A stretch of 64,000 nucleotides of DNA. It comes from Cyprinodon diabolis. Lineage: Eukaryota; Chordata; Actinopteri; Cyprinodontiformes; Cyprinodontidae. Position numbers and translations under genes: made by a program. How positions within the stretch are numbered: position 1 is the first letter of the stretch; every line of letters starts with the position of its first letter. Shown here one piece after another: positions 42,885-55,100 of this stretch. Location of the stretch: positions 5,190,716 to 5,254,715 of the forward strand of contig CM060069.1 in NCBI GenBank assembly GCA_030533445.1, read 5' to 3'. Under the pieces are notes generated by a model. It made no database searches. It was not told the DNA's origin and saw nothing but the letters and a program-made list of their open reading frames with translations.

Positions 42885-43690
42885 CAAACAGCAACAAAGT
42901 TTTGTGAAGATTGTTTAGTCTGTGCATGTCACAGAATTTCTAATGGACAGAAAATAATGGGCCAAGGAGCCACAAAAACAGTTGATGCTCGATTTCAACA
43001 TCTTATGATAGATTTTATTGAACTCCATGTGAAGCGAAGAAATGTCGTTTGGTGATTTAGATATGTTTTCAAGATGGACTGAAGCCTAACATTTTGCAAG
43101 TGAAATATTACAACATATGCTGAAATGTTTAATGTTAACCTAATGAAGCATTGTTTCTATCATCTACAGAGCGGAGGAGCTGCTGAAAGAGAAATTAGAT
43201 CTGCAAAGAAATGGGTCTGAATTGGGTCTAGGCACTTCAAGTTGTTTTAATGCGCATGCGCCGCCGTGAAAAATCTAACCCCAGGCTTTTTTAAAATTCT
43301 CTTTGCCAGAGACTCATAGAACATCTACAATTGCATATGATGATAAAATGCTTAATTACTTAATTTCACTTACTAAAGGAAGTGGAGACCAGACACAGAG
43401 AGGACTACTTGCACCACTTACTACCCCATTCCATGATTAACTGCCAGGAGATTTTGTCTTTATTAGAAATTTCAGGAGGAAGAATTGGAGATCTTGCAGG
43501 TGAACGGGTCCATTCCAGGTGTTGCTGACCACCCGCACAGCAGTAAAGGCCTCTGAGGGAACCACTTGGGTCCATGCTTCCCAGTGCGAGAAGTTCACAG
43601 GCAGAGTACCAGACCAGGCTAAAGCAGCAGACGAACATAGCTCAACCGAGGAACTACATCAAACACTTCCATCAGGAATCTTCACCTGAG
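42885..43690 (+). pseudogene. Integrase remnants of ERV-B pol
   Basis: Three recognisable parts in order. The zinc-site end and core start come first (FCEDCLVCACHRIS, FQHLMIDFIEL; 42890-43030). A core piece after a stop follows (DMFSRWTEA, about 43062). Last is the C-terminal domain (PGDFVFIRNFRRKNWRS and FQVLLTTRTAVKASEGTTWV, about 43445-43600). The middle of the core with the second Asp and Glu is deleted. Stops and shifts make it inactive. Confidence 0.75.
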
Positions 43691-43699
43691 TTTTCCCTA

Positions 43700-44260
43700 A
43701 GATGTCACCTAAATCAACCTACTCAGTAGGAGCAATCCTAGCTGACGCAGCATTAAGAAACATGCCTGCAAGAAGCCTGCAGATACCACAGTAGCTAAAA
43801 GCTGCTAAAATGTGCTGGATTTTCCATCTGTGGTGTGTGCTGTTCACACTGCTCTTTTGGTTTATAATCATCCCAGATTAAAGGACGACCTCCTGTGATT
43901 AATAATACCCCACATCGAAGACAGTGAACTGTAATACAACCTTCCAGCTCTTCTTGTGAAGCTGGCTGCTCTACAATAACAACAGCAATCCAGGTACCTC
44001 TGTGCTTGCATTCTGCTTGGAACATGGAGGAACACTGAGAAATGATATGATGGATAAGGAAGTTGCTCAGTTGCAAATGCCCACTGAATATCAAGGTGCT
44101 CCTGGTAAAGTAATTTGCAATTACTTCCAGTTCCACTGCACCAAGCCTTGCTGTGGATGACGTCCTGAATGTGGTTTCTACAACACACCTCAAGACTGAT
44201 GACTCATTTGGTAGAAGCATCAGTACACAGACAATGAGCTAGAATTAAAAAGTCTGGATC
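43700..44260 (+). pseudogene. Possible env start remnant of ERV-B
   Basis: It lies where env should start. A hydrophobic stretch (MCWIFHLWCVLFTLLFWFIIIP, here split by position only) at 43808-43875 looks like a signal peptide and is followed by broken Cys-containing frames. Weak evidence, mainly position and hydrophobicity. 44261-44798 is AT-rich with nothing named. Confidence 0.3.
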
Positions 44261-44798
44261 AGGGGATGTAACATTAAAAATTCCAAAAGAAGAAGAGAAA
44301 AAAAAAACATTTCAATGTCTGATTTAACTTGTGAACTAAAATGTGTTAAAATAAAATAAAGAAACACTGATTTTTTTCTAAATGTATTAAAAAGGTAAAC
44401 CCATCTAAATCATGTTTTTTATATACTCAACATGGACTCTGTAATAGGAGTCTGTTAAAGCCTATGATTTTTTATTTAAATGCCATAATTTATAGTCATA
44501 GACTTGGATGCTTTTAAACTTTGACATACTGTGGGTTACAACCAACTGACTACTTCTGGTCAGTGAAGTTAACAACCTGTGCCATGGGATCTCTTCAATA
44601 GCTAATCAGATGCTTTTGTACTATTTATGGAATGTCAAATATTAAAAGAAGATCTTGAGTGTTGTAAGGATCTAAAAATGGATTTATTTACAGTTATTTT
44701 GTTCTATCATAGCCGTTTGTTGTAGAACTTGGCTGTCAGATTAAGGCTTCATCATTTTAAAAACTCTAAATAATCTAATATGTTTTTCATCTGCCTTT

Positions 44799-45510
44799 TG
44801 TTGGGATCTGGAGCTGTACCACCTTCCTCCAGCAGAGTGCGCCGTGGGTCTCCTGGAGCTGGAGCTTTCCAGCACACCTGAGACGCATCTACTCATCAGG
44901 AGACCTCTCCTTTATAACCAGCTGCCAGACCTTCCTTCGACGCCGCAGTGTTGACCTTAGTTTGGTTAGCAACCTGAGCCTCTGAAACTGAAAGAATCTA
45001 GTTGTCTCTGTTGAGAGATCAGATTCTAACTCTTCTCTGTTTTTGCCTCACAGGAAACCTGTCTCTAGCCTGAAGCTCTGGGTGAGCTTAACCTGCCAAT
45101 CCGCCCTGGTGAACCAAACCTGAAGACTCCTATGTGGATTCCCCTGGTGCTCTTAGTGAAGAGCTGGAAACTCAGATCAAGGTCTGCCATTCAAAGTCAG
45201 AAGTTAGACGCTGTAGCTGGTCGTATCCTCTGCTGAACCAACAGTCTCTGGACCCAACAGTTCCCTCTCTCTCAAAGAGAAGCCTGGACTCAGTCAAGGT
45301 AGAATCTGAATAATCAAGAACTCATAACTCATCTGCCTGCTCCACTAACCAAACTATCATCTCTGCAGACTTCAGTGAACCTGCCCGGACCAGTTCCAGA
45401 ACCAGTACATTATCTTGTCCTGTAGAAACTTTCAATAAACTCTGTTAAACTTTTACCCACCCTCCGTTGTGTTCTGCATGTGGGCTAAGAACCTTAAACC
45501 CATCGCGACA
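44799..45510 (+). repeat. Solo Gypsy LTR containing an intron-like segment
   Basis: 712 bp, TGTTGGGATCTGG to CATCGCGACA, flanked by a perfect duplication CCTTT (44794-44798 and 45511-45515). TTTATAA at about 44912 is a likely TATA box. AATAAA at 45434-45439 is the poly(A) signal. So R would run from about 44940 to about 45455, and the intron-like segment (44965-45053) falls near its start. Confidence 0.9.
44965..45053 (+). other. 89-bp intron-like segment within the LTR
   Basis: It begins GTTAGC and ends TTTTTGCCTCACAG. Ahead of the pyrimidine tract is CTAAC, a good branch-point match. The segment is absent to the base from the homologous LTR at 10668 (junction at about 10832), where the flanks are joined directly. 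Confidence 0.75.
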
Positions 45511-45689
45511 CCTTTCATGTGCCTTGTAAACTATTATTTTTTTCATATTTAAACTCTTGCAAAGCTCGAATTGAATTATTGGTTTTCTGTCATTTCATAA
45601 CAGAACATGGTAACAACCAGAGGGGGGTAGTGATTGGTTACAGTTACTCCGTTACATTTAATTGAGTAACAGTTGAAAGACAAAAGATG

Positions 45690-46785
45690 CTGATGAAGGT
45701 TCTCAGTCATCCAGGTCATAGTCATTCCGTAAAAATTCAAAAAATATCCACTGGACTTGGTTTTCAAGATTTGAAGACGTTTCGCCACCTCTCCAGGAAG
45801 CTTTCTCAATTCAAATGTCTGGACCCGCAGTGAGTTTGAGTCCTATATGGACAAGGCCTTGTATTGCTTCGAAACATGCAAATGGTAAGCGATGAATGGG
45901 TCGTTTAGTTCCATCGTTAGCCCGTAATATCTTAGCCTGTCTATGATTCTAGGGGTCGGTCGTTAAAGGGGGGATTGTCATTAAGGGGGAGATTGTCTCC
46001 TGTAATACCTGAAACTTGTCTATGATTGTTAAGGGTCGGTCGTTAAGGAGGTATTGTTCACCGGCTGGAGCGGGTAGGTCCCTCGTTCCTCTGTGATGGG
46101 GTGGGGGGTTTGGTGATATCTGGAAGGGATCATGTCTATGATTGAATTGTATGTTTTTTTTGGAAGCTGGAATCTGAGTCCACCACCTCTGTTTAAAGTT
46201 GGTTTTTCTCTCTTAACATAGATGGCTTCCTTCACGCCCCTCTCAAACCACCTATTTTCTTTATCCAGAATATGGACATTCTGGTCCTCAAAAGAATGTT
46301 CTTTGTCCACAAGGTGTAGGTGTACTGCGGAGTCTTGTCCAGAGGCGGCCGCTCTTCTGTGTTGGGCCATGCGTCTTTGGAGCGGTTGTTTGGTTTCTCC
46401 AATATAAAGATCAGAGCATTCCTCGCTGCACTGAACAGCATATACCACTCCGCTCATATTCGGTCTGGGGGTTTTATCTTTAGGATGCACTAGCCTCTGT
46501 TTAACGGTTTGGTTTGGCTTGAAATGTACTGGGATCTTGTGTTTGGAGAAAATCCTCTTGAGCTTTTCAGACACTCCAGCAACATAAGGGATTGTGATGT
46601 TTTTGCGTTTAATTTTCCCATCGCTGTCTTCTGTTGTGAGTCTTTTGGATTTCCTTGCTGATTTGATAAAAGCCCAGTTTGGATATCCACAGTTTCGGAG
46701 AGCATCTTTGATGTGTTTCTGTTCTTTTTGCTTCCCATCTGTTTTAGTAGGGACATCACCGGGCAGAACATGTCCCTACTAAAAC
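45690..46785 (-). mobile_element. Penelope-like retroelement, 5'-truncated
   Basis: Flanked by the 12-bp duplication AGACAAAAGATG (45678-45689 and 46786-46797). On the minus strand it holds the end of the reverse transcriptase, a GIY-YIG endonuclease, and a 3' UTR reading GGTGGCGAAACGTCTTCAAA and CCTGGATGACTGAGAACC. The 5' end carries a 16-bp snap-back inverted repeat (46741-46756 and 46770-46785). Confidence 0.88.
46029..46574 (-). pseudogene. GIY-YIG endonuclease end of the Penelope-like protein
   Basis: 182 codons. A linker with a Cys-rich approach (VVYAVQCSEECSDLYIGET) gives the GIY-YIG signature, then QPLQRRMAQHRRAA with the catalytic Arg region and downstream His/Glu residues. This nuclease nicks target DNA in Penelope-like elements, which pair it with a telomerase-like reverse transcriptase. 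The reverse-transcriptase tail upstream is in another frame (46771-46490), so there is a frameshift near 46570. Truncated and inactive. Confidence 0.8.
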
Positions 46786-46933
46786 AGACAAAAGATGTAC
46801 TTTAAGGATTAGGTTTATTGTGTCCTACTTAAGTACTCTACTCCTACTTAATTAAAATCTCTGACTATTTTGTCCTTTGTGAGTGATTTGACCTATTCTT
46901 AATTCAGGTAAACATTTAGTAAACAGTAGATAT

Positions 46934-47451
46934 TAGAGATGGAACGGTTTATGAAAACCGTCTGAACCGTTTGGTTCGACTGTCTCGGTTCGATTTGTGT
47001 GTGTTGCGTTCGGTTCATGCGCCGCTCCTTTTTCTCATAGACGAAGCGTGTACACTCCAGAGCAGAAGGTGGCGGTACTGCGACCAAAGCCAACAACCAG
47101 TAGTAAACAACAAGAAGAAGCGAAGCAGCGTAGCCGGGTGTAGCAGAAAAAAATCAGTTGTGGAGAATTGTGTCGGTATGGCGAGTGGGAAAGAACAGGA
47201 GTTGGAAGACACGCCAGCAGCACTTTGTAGGTCTGCTGTATGGGACCACTTTGCATTTAGAGTGACCTACAATGATGGCGGAAAGAAAGTTGTGGACAAA
47301 AGTGCAACAGTGTGCAAGCATTGTGTGTTGTAATTTACAAGACATAATAGATTTTCCTAACAATCAACGTATACTGAACCGAACTGAAAACCGTGACCAC
47401 GAAACCGTGAACCAAAGCGAACCGTGGATTTTGTGAACCGTTCCTCCCCTA
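46934..47451 (+). mobile_element. Nonautonomous hAT transposon carrying a BED-finger stub
   Basis: 518 bp with a perfect 8-bp duplication GTAGATAT (46926-46933 and 47452-47459). The ends are TAGAGATGGAACGG and its inverse CCGTTCCTCCCCTA. Inside, an ATG at about 47178 opens MASGKEQELED, then a BED-type zinc finger start (SAVWDHFAF, VCKHC) that stops at once. It is a deletion product of an autonomous hAT. Confidence 0.88.
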
Positions 47452-47479
47452 GTAGATATCAACAGTGGAAGTTTGCTAT

Positions 47480-50400
47480 CTCATCCTAAAATGAGTTGAC
47501 TTAATTTGTGATAATCACATTGACTTGTTTTGCCTTACAGAAACCTGGCTGCAGCAAGAGGATTATGTGAGCATAAACGAGGCAACTCCTTCAAGCTATT
47601 TAAATTTTCACATACCCAGAAGTTCTGGGCGAGGAGGAGGAGTAGCAACAATCTTCCAGTCTGACTTACTGATTACTCCCAAAACAGTTAATACCTACAA
47701 CTCTTTTGAACATTTAACCCTTAATTTCCCTCATCCAAATTTCAAGGCAAGAAAACCTCTTCTTTTTGTAACTTTGTATCGTCCGCCAGGTCCTTACTCT
47801 GAATTTTTAGATGAGTTTTCAGAGTTCCTTTCTGATTTGGTATTAAATACTGACAGGGTCATCATAGTGGGAGATTTTAACATCCATGCTGACATTGAAG
47901 GCGATAGCTTAAGAGCAGCCTTTAATGCCATCTTAGACACTATTGGCTTTGTTCAAAATGTGAATAGTCCCACACATTCTCATCTTCATACTTTGGATCT
48001 TGTGCTGACATACGGCATAGAATGTGAAGAAATAACAGTATTTCCTCACAACCCTGTCCTCTCTGACCACTTTCTAATAACCTTCAGGATTACTTTAACA
48101 GAGTTCTCCTCCCCCAAAAGAAGGTCCGATTTAAGTAGATCTTTATCAGATGGTGCAGTTATAAATTTTAAAGAATCTGCTTCACTTTCTCTCTCCTCTG
48201 TGTCGCTGAGCAGTGCTGCAGAGTGCAAAAGCATAGCTTATTCCCCTTCACAGGTTGATGATTTTGTTGATGGGGTTGCTAGTTCTCTGCGTACTGCCTT
48301 AGACAACGCAGCTCCCTTGAAAACGAAAACCGTTGAAAATAGAAAGCTTGCTCCTTGGTTTAATGCAGAGCTGCGTACTTTGAAGCAAAATGCTAGGAAA
48401 CTGGAGAGAAAATATCGCTCCACAGGCCTGCAGGAGTCCTTCCTAGTCTGGAAAAATGGTTTACTGCTGTATAAGAGGACCCTTTGTAAAGCAAGAGCAG
48501 CATACTTCTCCTCATTAATAGAGGAGAATAAGAATAATCCTAGATTTCTTTTTAATACAGTTGCCAAACTCACCCAGAGCCATAGCTCTGTTGAACCGTC
48601 CATTCCACCTGCTCTTAGCAGCAATGATTTTATGGGATTCTTTATAAATAAGATTGATCTTATTAAAAATAAGATCATAAGCACTCCTCTATCCGCGATT
48701 GTACCTGAGGTAGTCATGGAATCTGAACCGGGTTTAGACTGCTTTGATCCAGTTGAACTTTCTGAATTAGCAAAATTATTGTCTTCATCTAAGCCTTCAA
48801 CTTGTATGTTAGATCCAGTTCCAACCAGGTTATTTAAGGAGGTATTCCCTTTGATCTCCTCCTCCATTTTAGATGTGATTAATCTATCTCTGTTACAGGG
48901 ATATGTACCTAAAGCTTTTAAGGTTGCTGTAATTAAACCTCTGCTTAAGAAACCGTCTCTTGACCCAGATGACTTGGTTAATTATAGACCTATATCCAAT
49001 CTTCCTTTCTTATCCAAAATTCTTGAGAAAGTGGTTGCCAAACAAGTTTGCGACCACTTACACCATAATGAACTTTTTGAAGAGTTTCAGTCTGGCTTTA
49101 GAGCTCATCATAGCACTGAAACAGCTCTGGTGAAAGTCACTAATGATATTCTCATGGCCTCAGATAATGGACTCGTATCTGTGCTCGTCCTGTTGGATCT
49201 TAGTGCTGCATTTGATACAGTTGACCATAATATTCTTTTAGAAAGACTTGAATATTTTGTTGGAATTAAAGGAACAGCACTAGACTGGTTTAAATCTTAT
49301 CTATCTGATCGAATTCAGTTTGTTTATGTTAATGATAGATCTTCAACACGCTCAAAGGTTACCTGTGGAGTACCACAGGGATCAGTGCTAGGACCAATTC
49401 TCTTTACTTTATACATGCTCCCAATTGGTAGAGTTATTAGACAGCATGGGATTAATTTCCACTGTTATGCTGATGATACCCAGCTATATCTGTCTATAAA
49501 TCCAGATGAAGCTAACCCATTACATAGATTACAGGCATGTCTTGAAGACATAAAAACCTGGATGACTCTTAACTTTCTGCTTCTGAATGCACACAAAACA
49601 GAAGTTATAGTCTTTGGACCAGAGTCTCTGAAAAAGAAGCTGATTAGCCAGTCACTTCATTTGGATGGGATTAAACTGATTTCAGATAATAAAGTAAAAA
49701 ATCTTGGTGTTATTTTTGATCAGGACCTGTCATTTAAATCCCAGATCAAAGAGGTTTCTAGAATTTCCTTCTTTCATCTGAGGAATATTGCAAAAATTAG
49801 AAATCTCCTGTCCAGGGGTGATGCTGAGAAACTAGTCCATGCATTTGTTACTTCAAGGCTGGACTATTGTAATTCTTTACTATCAGGAAGTCCACAAACT
49901 GTAGTTAAAAGCCTTCAGCTGATCCAAAATGCTGCAGCCAGAGTTCTGATGAAAATTAAAAAGAGAGATCATATCTCTCCTATCCTGGCTTCTCTTCATT
50001 GGCTTCCTGTTAAATCAAGAATTGAATTTAAAATCCTCCTTCTCACATATAAAGCCTTAAATGGCCAAGCTCCATCTTATATCAGAGATCTGATTGTTCC
50101 TTATGTTCCTAACAGAGCACTTCACTCTCAATCTGCAGGTTTACTAGTGGTTCCTAGAATTTCTAAAAGTAGAATGGGAGGCAGATCTTTTAGTTATCAG
50201 GCTCCTCTCCTGTGGAACCAACTACCAGTTTTAGTCCGTGAGGCAGACACTCTGTCTACTTTTAAGACTAGGCTTAAAACTTTCCTTTTTGATAAAGCTT
50301 ATAGTTAGGGTGGCTCAGGTTATCCTGAGCTGTCTTTAAAGTTATGCTGCTATAGGGTTAGACTTTTGGAGGACATAGGGACCCCCATTTCATCATTCTG

Positions 50401-51040
50401 CTTCATTCTCTCTCTGTTCTCCTATTCTGCAGAATCTGTTAGTTCAATCTCTAACGTTCTGCTCTCTCTGCTTTTCCTCAGAGTAGCTTTGCCTCGTCTG
50501 TTCCTGTTTGGCTGTGACGTCATCCAGGAAAGAAACATCAGCTGTGCTGCTTCCATCAACACCCTTGTTTGTAGATGTTGGAGATTGGCCTGTTTTCCAG
50601 TGTGGTCCTGTTTCTCTGGCCGTGGCTGGGTGGATGTGCACTCTTCATCCTCTGGCATGGGAGCTGCCTTGGAGCTCGTCTGCTTGGCTGTGTGTTTCCT
50701 GGACGGGGCCGCCTTTTACAGCTGCTTTTTGTATCTCTGCTTCTGTCTCCTTGAACCCCAGTCGGCCTCGGCAGATGGCCGCTCACACTGAGCCTGGTTC
50801 TGCTGGAGGTTTCTTCCTGTTAAAAGGGAGTTTTTCCTCTCCACTGTCGCTGCAAGCATGCTTAGTGTGAGGGATTGTATTTGAGTCAATGAGTCAATGC
50901 AATCAACTGGTTTTCCTTAGATAGAAAACTTTGTATCAATTTGACTGTATGATCTGGTTGAACTGTAAAGTGCCTTGAGATGACATGTGTTGTGAATTTG
51001 GCGCTATATAAATAAACTGAATTGAATTGAATTGAATTAA
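47480..51040 (+). mobile_element. L2 LINE, slightly 5'-truncated
   Basis: One long ORF, a 3' UTR with the L2-type phrases (CTGGAGGTTTCTTCCTGTTA, GGCGCTATATAAATAAACTG) and a (TGAAT)n tail at 51018-51036. Only the first few dozen residues of the endonuclease are missing. Two other tails of the same family lie at 34.7 and 37.4 kb. Confidence 0.88.
47495..50308 (+). CDS. L2 ORF2: AP endonuclease and reverse transcriptase
   Basis: The frame is open from 47495 with no ATG at the true start, so the N-terminus is cut; 47525 is a TTG codon. Endonuclease motifs: [30 protein letters not shown] (about 47875), [17 protein letters not shown] (about 48058). Reverse transcriptase: [51 protein letters not shown] and catalytic YADD at 49466-49477. 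The conserved C-terminal end of the L2 protein follows. More than 930 codons without a stop is unusual for a fish L2 copy lying in an old ERV and argues for recent insertion. Confidence 0.9.
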   Translation, partial: VDLICDNHIDLFCLTETWLQQEDYVSINEATPSSYLNFHIPRSSGRGGGVATIFQSDLLITPKTVNTYNSFEHLTLNFPHPNFKARKPLLFVTLYRPPGPYSEFLDEFSEFLSDLVLNTDRVIIVGDFNIHADIEGDSLRAAFNAILDTIGFVQNVNSPTHSHLHTLDLVLTYGIECEEITVFPHNPVLSDHFLITFRITLTEFSSPKRRSDLSRSLSDGAVINFKESASLSLSSVSLSSAAECKSIAYSPSQVDDFVDGVASSLRTALDNAAPLKTKTVENRKLAPWFNAELRTLKQNARKLERKYRSTGLQESFLVWKNGLLLYKRTLCKARAAYFSSLIEENKNNPRFLFNTVAKLTQSHSSVEPSIPPALSSNDFMGFFINKIDLIKNKIISTPLSAIVPEVVMESEPGLDCFDPVELSELAKLLSSSKPSTCMLDPVPTRLFKEVFPLISSSILDVINLSLLQGYVPKAFKVAVIKPLLKKPSLDPDDLVNYRPISNLPFLSKILEKVVAKQVCDHLHHNELFEEFQSGFRAHHSTETALVKVTNDILMASDNGLVSVLVLLDLSAAFDTVDHNILLERLEYFVGIKGTALDWFKSYLSDRIQFVYVNDRSSTRSKVTCGVPQGSVLGPILFTLYMLPIGRVIRQHGINFHCYADDTQLYLSINPDEANPLHRLQACLEDIKTWMTLNFLLLNAHKTEVIVFGPESLKKKLISQSLHLDGIKLISDNKVKNLGVIFDQDLSFKSQIKEVSRISFFHLRNIAKIRNLLSRGDAEKLVHAFVTSRLDYCNSLLSGSPQTVVKSLQLIQNAAARVLMKIKKRDHISPILASLHWLPVKSRIEFKILLLTYKALNGQAPSYIRDLIVPYVPNRALHSQSAGLLVVPRISKSRMGGRSFSYQAPLLWNQLPVLVREADTLSTFKTRLKTFLFDKAYS

Positions 51041-52066
51041 AACAATTGTTAGTGGTGTTAACAGCTGTAGGCTGCTTTTCTCTGAGCTTGCAGACTGCTT
51101 TCTTGTGTGGATTGGGTTGAAGGTTACCTTTTAATCCAAATAATCATTCTAGGTTGAATTGACAGTTGGACTTTGATATTCTGATGTTTATTTGTCCTGT
51201 TGCAGGATGTACCTGTTACAAACAATTTTGTGCTGTGGTTATATGACAGTTTCGATTTTTTGTTTTCTCACTCTAATTCTTAAAACAGAAGTATTTTCTT
51301 CTATTTTGCTTATGATCACCTAGATGTCTATTTCTGAAACAACAGCTTAATTCCAGTGTCTCAATAGAGGTTTTGTCTTAAACCACTTGTTGTGCAAACT
51401 AACATCCTGCAGATAATGAATAAACTAGAACTGGAGTTATAGTTAATTATTTAACCTATTAAAAAATGAGGCGGCACGCAGTCCAGCTTCAGCCGCGCGG
51501 GTCTTCTCCAACATGGGATCCGCTCTCGGGAAAGTTTTACTCACAGAAGAAAAAAAGAAAGCTACTTCCAGTTAACTTTCTTCTGGCATTTCAAGTGAAA
51601 GGGGCCTCTCCTTGCGGGTGGTGAACCCATGGAAAGAGAAAGATTTAGTTTGCGCTCTGGGTTTTAGACCATGAGTGACATGGGGGAATTTCCTGTTGAA
51701 GTATCAGCCTTCTCCATCAGGTGATTGGTCAATGCGTGAGCTGACTGCCTCTTACGGTGGGCAGTTACAGTACTTTTCCAGAGAATCTTTTGTTCTCTTT
51801 GTGAAAAAGGAAAGAGGGGTTGGTTTTAGATGGTTCATCCAACTGATTTGGGATCCATTGTGGCACTATATCCCAACACACTGAATAGTGACTGATTGGA
51901 ATGAAAGCACTGATGTTCGTCCTGATCATTCTTTTTGTTTTGTTTCTGCTATTATGTAACTATTATTCTTGCAAATTAATATTTTCATGCATTGTACATT
52001 AGATACGGTTTTATTCTCTTTTATTTTTGTTTGTAATTGTTCTGATAAGGAACAAAAGGGAGGAAT
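51041..52066 (+). other. ERV-B 3' interior with possible env end and polypurine tract
   Basis: Mostly broken. At 51520-51890 short frames alternate; at 51901 an ATG opens a very hydrophobic stretch (MKALMFVLIILFVLFLLLCN) that could be the env membrane anchor. AAAAGGGAGGAAT at 52054-52066 is the polypurine tract just before the 3' LTR. Confidence 0.45.
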
Positions 52067-52160
52067 TGTGGAATCATATTTTTTCCTTGGTCTGTTAGTG
52101 AGATAATATATTAAAGTGTGCCTTTTTTCTCCTCCTGAATAGGGGTGATTGTCTAGAGGC

Positions 52161-55100
52161 CTCTCCTTGGGCTGCCACCTTATCGTGTTGGACAGGTTTG
52201 AGTGTCCCAATGATCCTGGGAGCTATGCTGTCTGGGGCTTTATGCCCCTGGTAGGGTCACCCAAGGCAGACAGGTCCTAGGTGAGGAACCAGACAAAGCG
52301 CAGCCCAAAGACCCTTATGATGAGTACAATATTTGGATTCAGCGTTCCCTCGCCCGGACGCGGGTCACCAGGGCCCCACTCTGGAGCCAGGCCTGGAGGG
52401 GGGGCACGATGGCGAGCGCCTGGTGGCCGGGCTTTTACCCATGGGGCCCGGCCGAGCTCAGCCCGAAGAGGAAACATGGGTCCCCCCTTACATGGGCCCA
52501 CCACCCGTGAGAGGGGCCATAGGGGTCGGGTGCAATGTGTGTTGGGTGGCGGCCGGGGGAGGGGACCCTGGCGGTCCGATCCTCGGCTGCAGAAGCTGGC
52601 TCTCGGGACGTGGAATGTCACCTCGCTGGTGGGGAAAGAGCCGGAGCTAGTGTGTGGGGCTGAGAAGTTCCGGCTAGAAATAGTCGGTCTCACCTCAACG
52701 CATGGTTCTGGTTCTGGAACCAGTCTCCTTGAGAGGGGCTGGACATACTTCCACTCTGGAGTTGCTCACGGTGAGAGGCGCCAGGCAGGAGTGGGCATAC
52801 TTGTTGCCCCCCATCTCGGCGCCTGTACGTTGGGGTTTACCCCGGTAAACTAGAGGGTAGCCTCCCGCCGCCTGCGGGTGGGGGGACGGGTTCTGACTGT
52901 TGTCTGTGCTTACGGGCCGAACAACAGTTCAGATTACCCACCCTTCTTGGAGTCCTTGAGGGGGTACTGGAGGGTGCCCCTCCTGGGGACTCCCTTGTTC
53001 TGCTGGGAGACTTCAACGCTCACGTGGGCAATGACAGTGAGACCTGGAGGGGCGTGGTTGGGAGGAATGGCCGCCCTGATCTGAACTCGAGTGGTGTTCT
53101 GTTGTTGGACTTCTGTGCTCGTCATGGATTGTCCATAACGAACACCATGTTCAAGCATAAGGGTGTCCATATGTGCACATGGCACCAGGACACCCTAGGC
53201 CGCAGTTCGATGATCGACTTTGTCATAGTTTCATCGGACTTGCGGCCGTATGTCTTGGACACTCGGGTGATGAGAGGTGCTGAGCTTTCCACTGACCACT
53301 ACCTGGTGGTGAGTTGGCTCCGGTGGTGGGGGAGGATGCCGGTCAGACCTGGCAGGCCCAAACGTGTTGTGAGGGTCTGCTGGGAATGTCTGGAGGAGTC
53401 CCCTGTTAGGCGGAGCTTTAACTCCCATCTCCGGCAGAACTTCGAACACATCCCGGGGGAGGTGGGGGACATTAAGTCCGAGTGGATCATGTTCCATTCC
53501 TCCATTGTCGAGGCGGCTTATCTGAGCTGCGGCGGCAAGGTTGTTGGTGCCTGTCGTGGCGGCAACCCTCGAAACCGTTGGTGGACACCTCCGGTGAGGG
53601 ATGCTGTCAGGTTGAAGAAGGAGGCCTATCGGGCCTTTTTGGCCTGTGGGACTCCGGAATCAGCTGATGGGTACCGGTGGGCAAAGCGGCATGCGGCTCG
53701 GATGGTTGCTGTGGCAAAAACTCGGGTGTGGGAGGAGTTTGGAGAGGCCATGGAGAAAGACTTCCGCATGGCTCCGAAGCGATTCTGGTCCGCCATCCGG
53801 CGTCTCAGGAGGGGGAAGCGGTGCAGCACCAACACTGTTTATAGTGGGGATGGTGTGCTGCTGATCTCGACACGGGACATTGTGGGTCGGTGGGCGGAAT
53901 ACTTCGAAGACCTCCTCAATCCCACCAACATGTCTTCCATTGAGGAAGCTGGGCCTGGGGACTCTGGACTGGGCTCTTCAATCTCTGTGGGCGAGGTCGC
54001 CGAGGTGGTTCAAAAGCTCCTCGGTGGCAGGGCCCCGGGGGTGGATGACATCCGCCCGGAGTTCCTCAAGGTCCTGGATGTTGTAGGGTTGTGTTGGCTG
54101 ACGCGACTCTTCAACATTGCATGGACATCGGGGGCAGTCCCCCTGGATTGGCAGACTGGGGTGGTGGTCCCCCTATTCAAAAAGGGGGACCGGAGGGTGT
54201 GCTCCAATTACAGGGGAGTCACACTCTTAAGCCTCCCCGGCAAGGTCTGTTCGGGGGTGCTGGAGAGGAGGGTCCATCGGATAGTCGAACCTCGGATTCA
54301 GGAAGAGCAGTGTGGTTTCCGTCCTGGTCATGGAACGCTGGACCAGCTCTACACCCTCAGCAGGGTCCTGGAGGGTGCATGGGAGTTCGCCCAACCAGTC
54401 TACATGTGCTTTGTGGACTTGGAGAAAGCGTTCGACCGTGTCCCTCGGGGGGCCCTGTGGGGGGTTCTCCGGGAGTACGAGGTGCCGGGCCCTTTGATAC
54501 GGGCTCTCAGATCCCTGTATTACCGATGTCAGAGTCTGGTCCGCATTGCCGGCAGTAAGTCGGGCTCGTTTCCGGTGAGAGTTGGACTCCGCCAGGGCTG
54601 CCCTTTGTCACCGATTCTGTTCATTACCTTCATGGACAGAATTTCTAGGCGCAGCCAAGGTGTTGAGGGGATCTGTTTTGGTGGCCTTAGGATTGCGTCT
54701 CTGCTTTTCGCAGATGATGTGGTCCTACTGGCTTCATCAGGTCGTGATCTGCAGCTCTCGCTTGATCGGTTCGCAGCCGAGTGTGAAGCGGCCGGGATGG
54801 GGATCAGTGCCTCCAAATCCGAGGCCATGGTCTTGAGCCGGAACAGGGTAGAGTGCCTTCTCCGTGTCGGGGGGGTGTCCTGCCCCAAGTGGAGGAGTTT
54901 AAGTATCTTGGGATCTTGTTCACGAATGAGGGAAGAAGGGAGCGGGAGATCGACAGGCGGATTGGTGCAGCGTCTGCCGTGAAGCGGGCGCTGTACCGGT
55001 CCGTCGTGGCGAAGAGAGAGCTGAGTCAAAAAGCGAAGCTCTCGATTTACCGGTCGATCTATGTTCCTACCCTCATCTATGGTCATGAACTCTGGGTCAT

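Larger units (their letters stand above)
45636..46925. repeat. MITE split by the Penelope-like element
   Basis: Left piece: GTAGTGATTGGTTACAGTTACT...TTGAGTAAC (45630-45689). Right piece: TACTTTAAGGATTAGG...TACTTAAGTACTCTACTC (46798-46870). These are the two halves of a common fish hAT-type MITE, recognised from general familiarity. Confidence 0.45.

Noticed and set aside
52281..52853. 190-codon ORF as an independent gene
   Set aside because: It is the 5' region and endonuclease start of the LINE at 52161.
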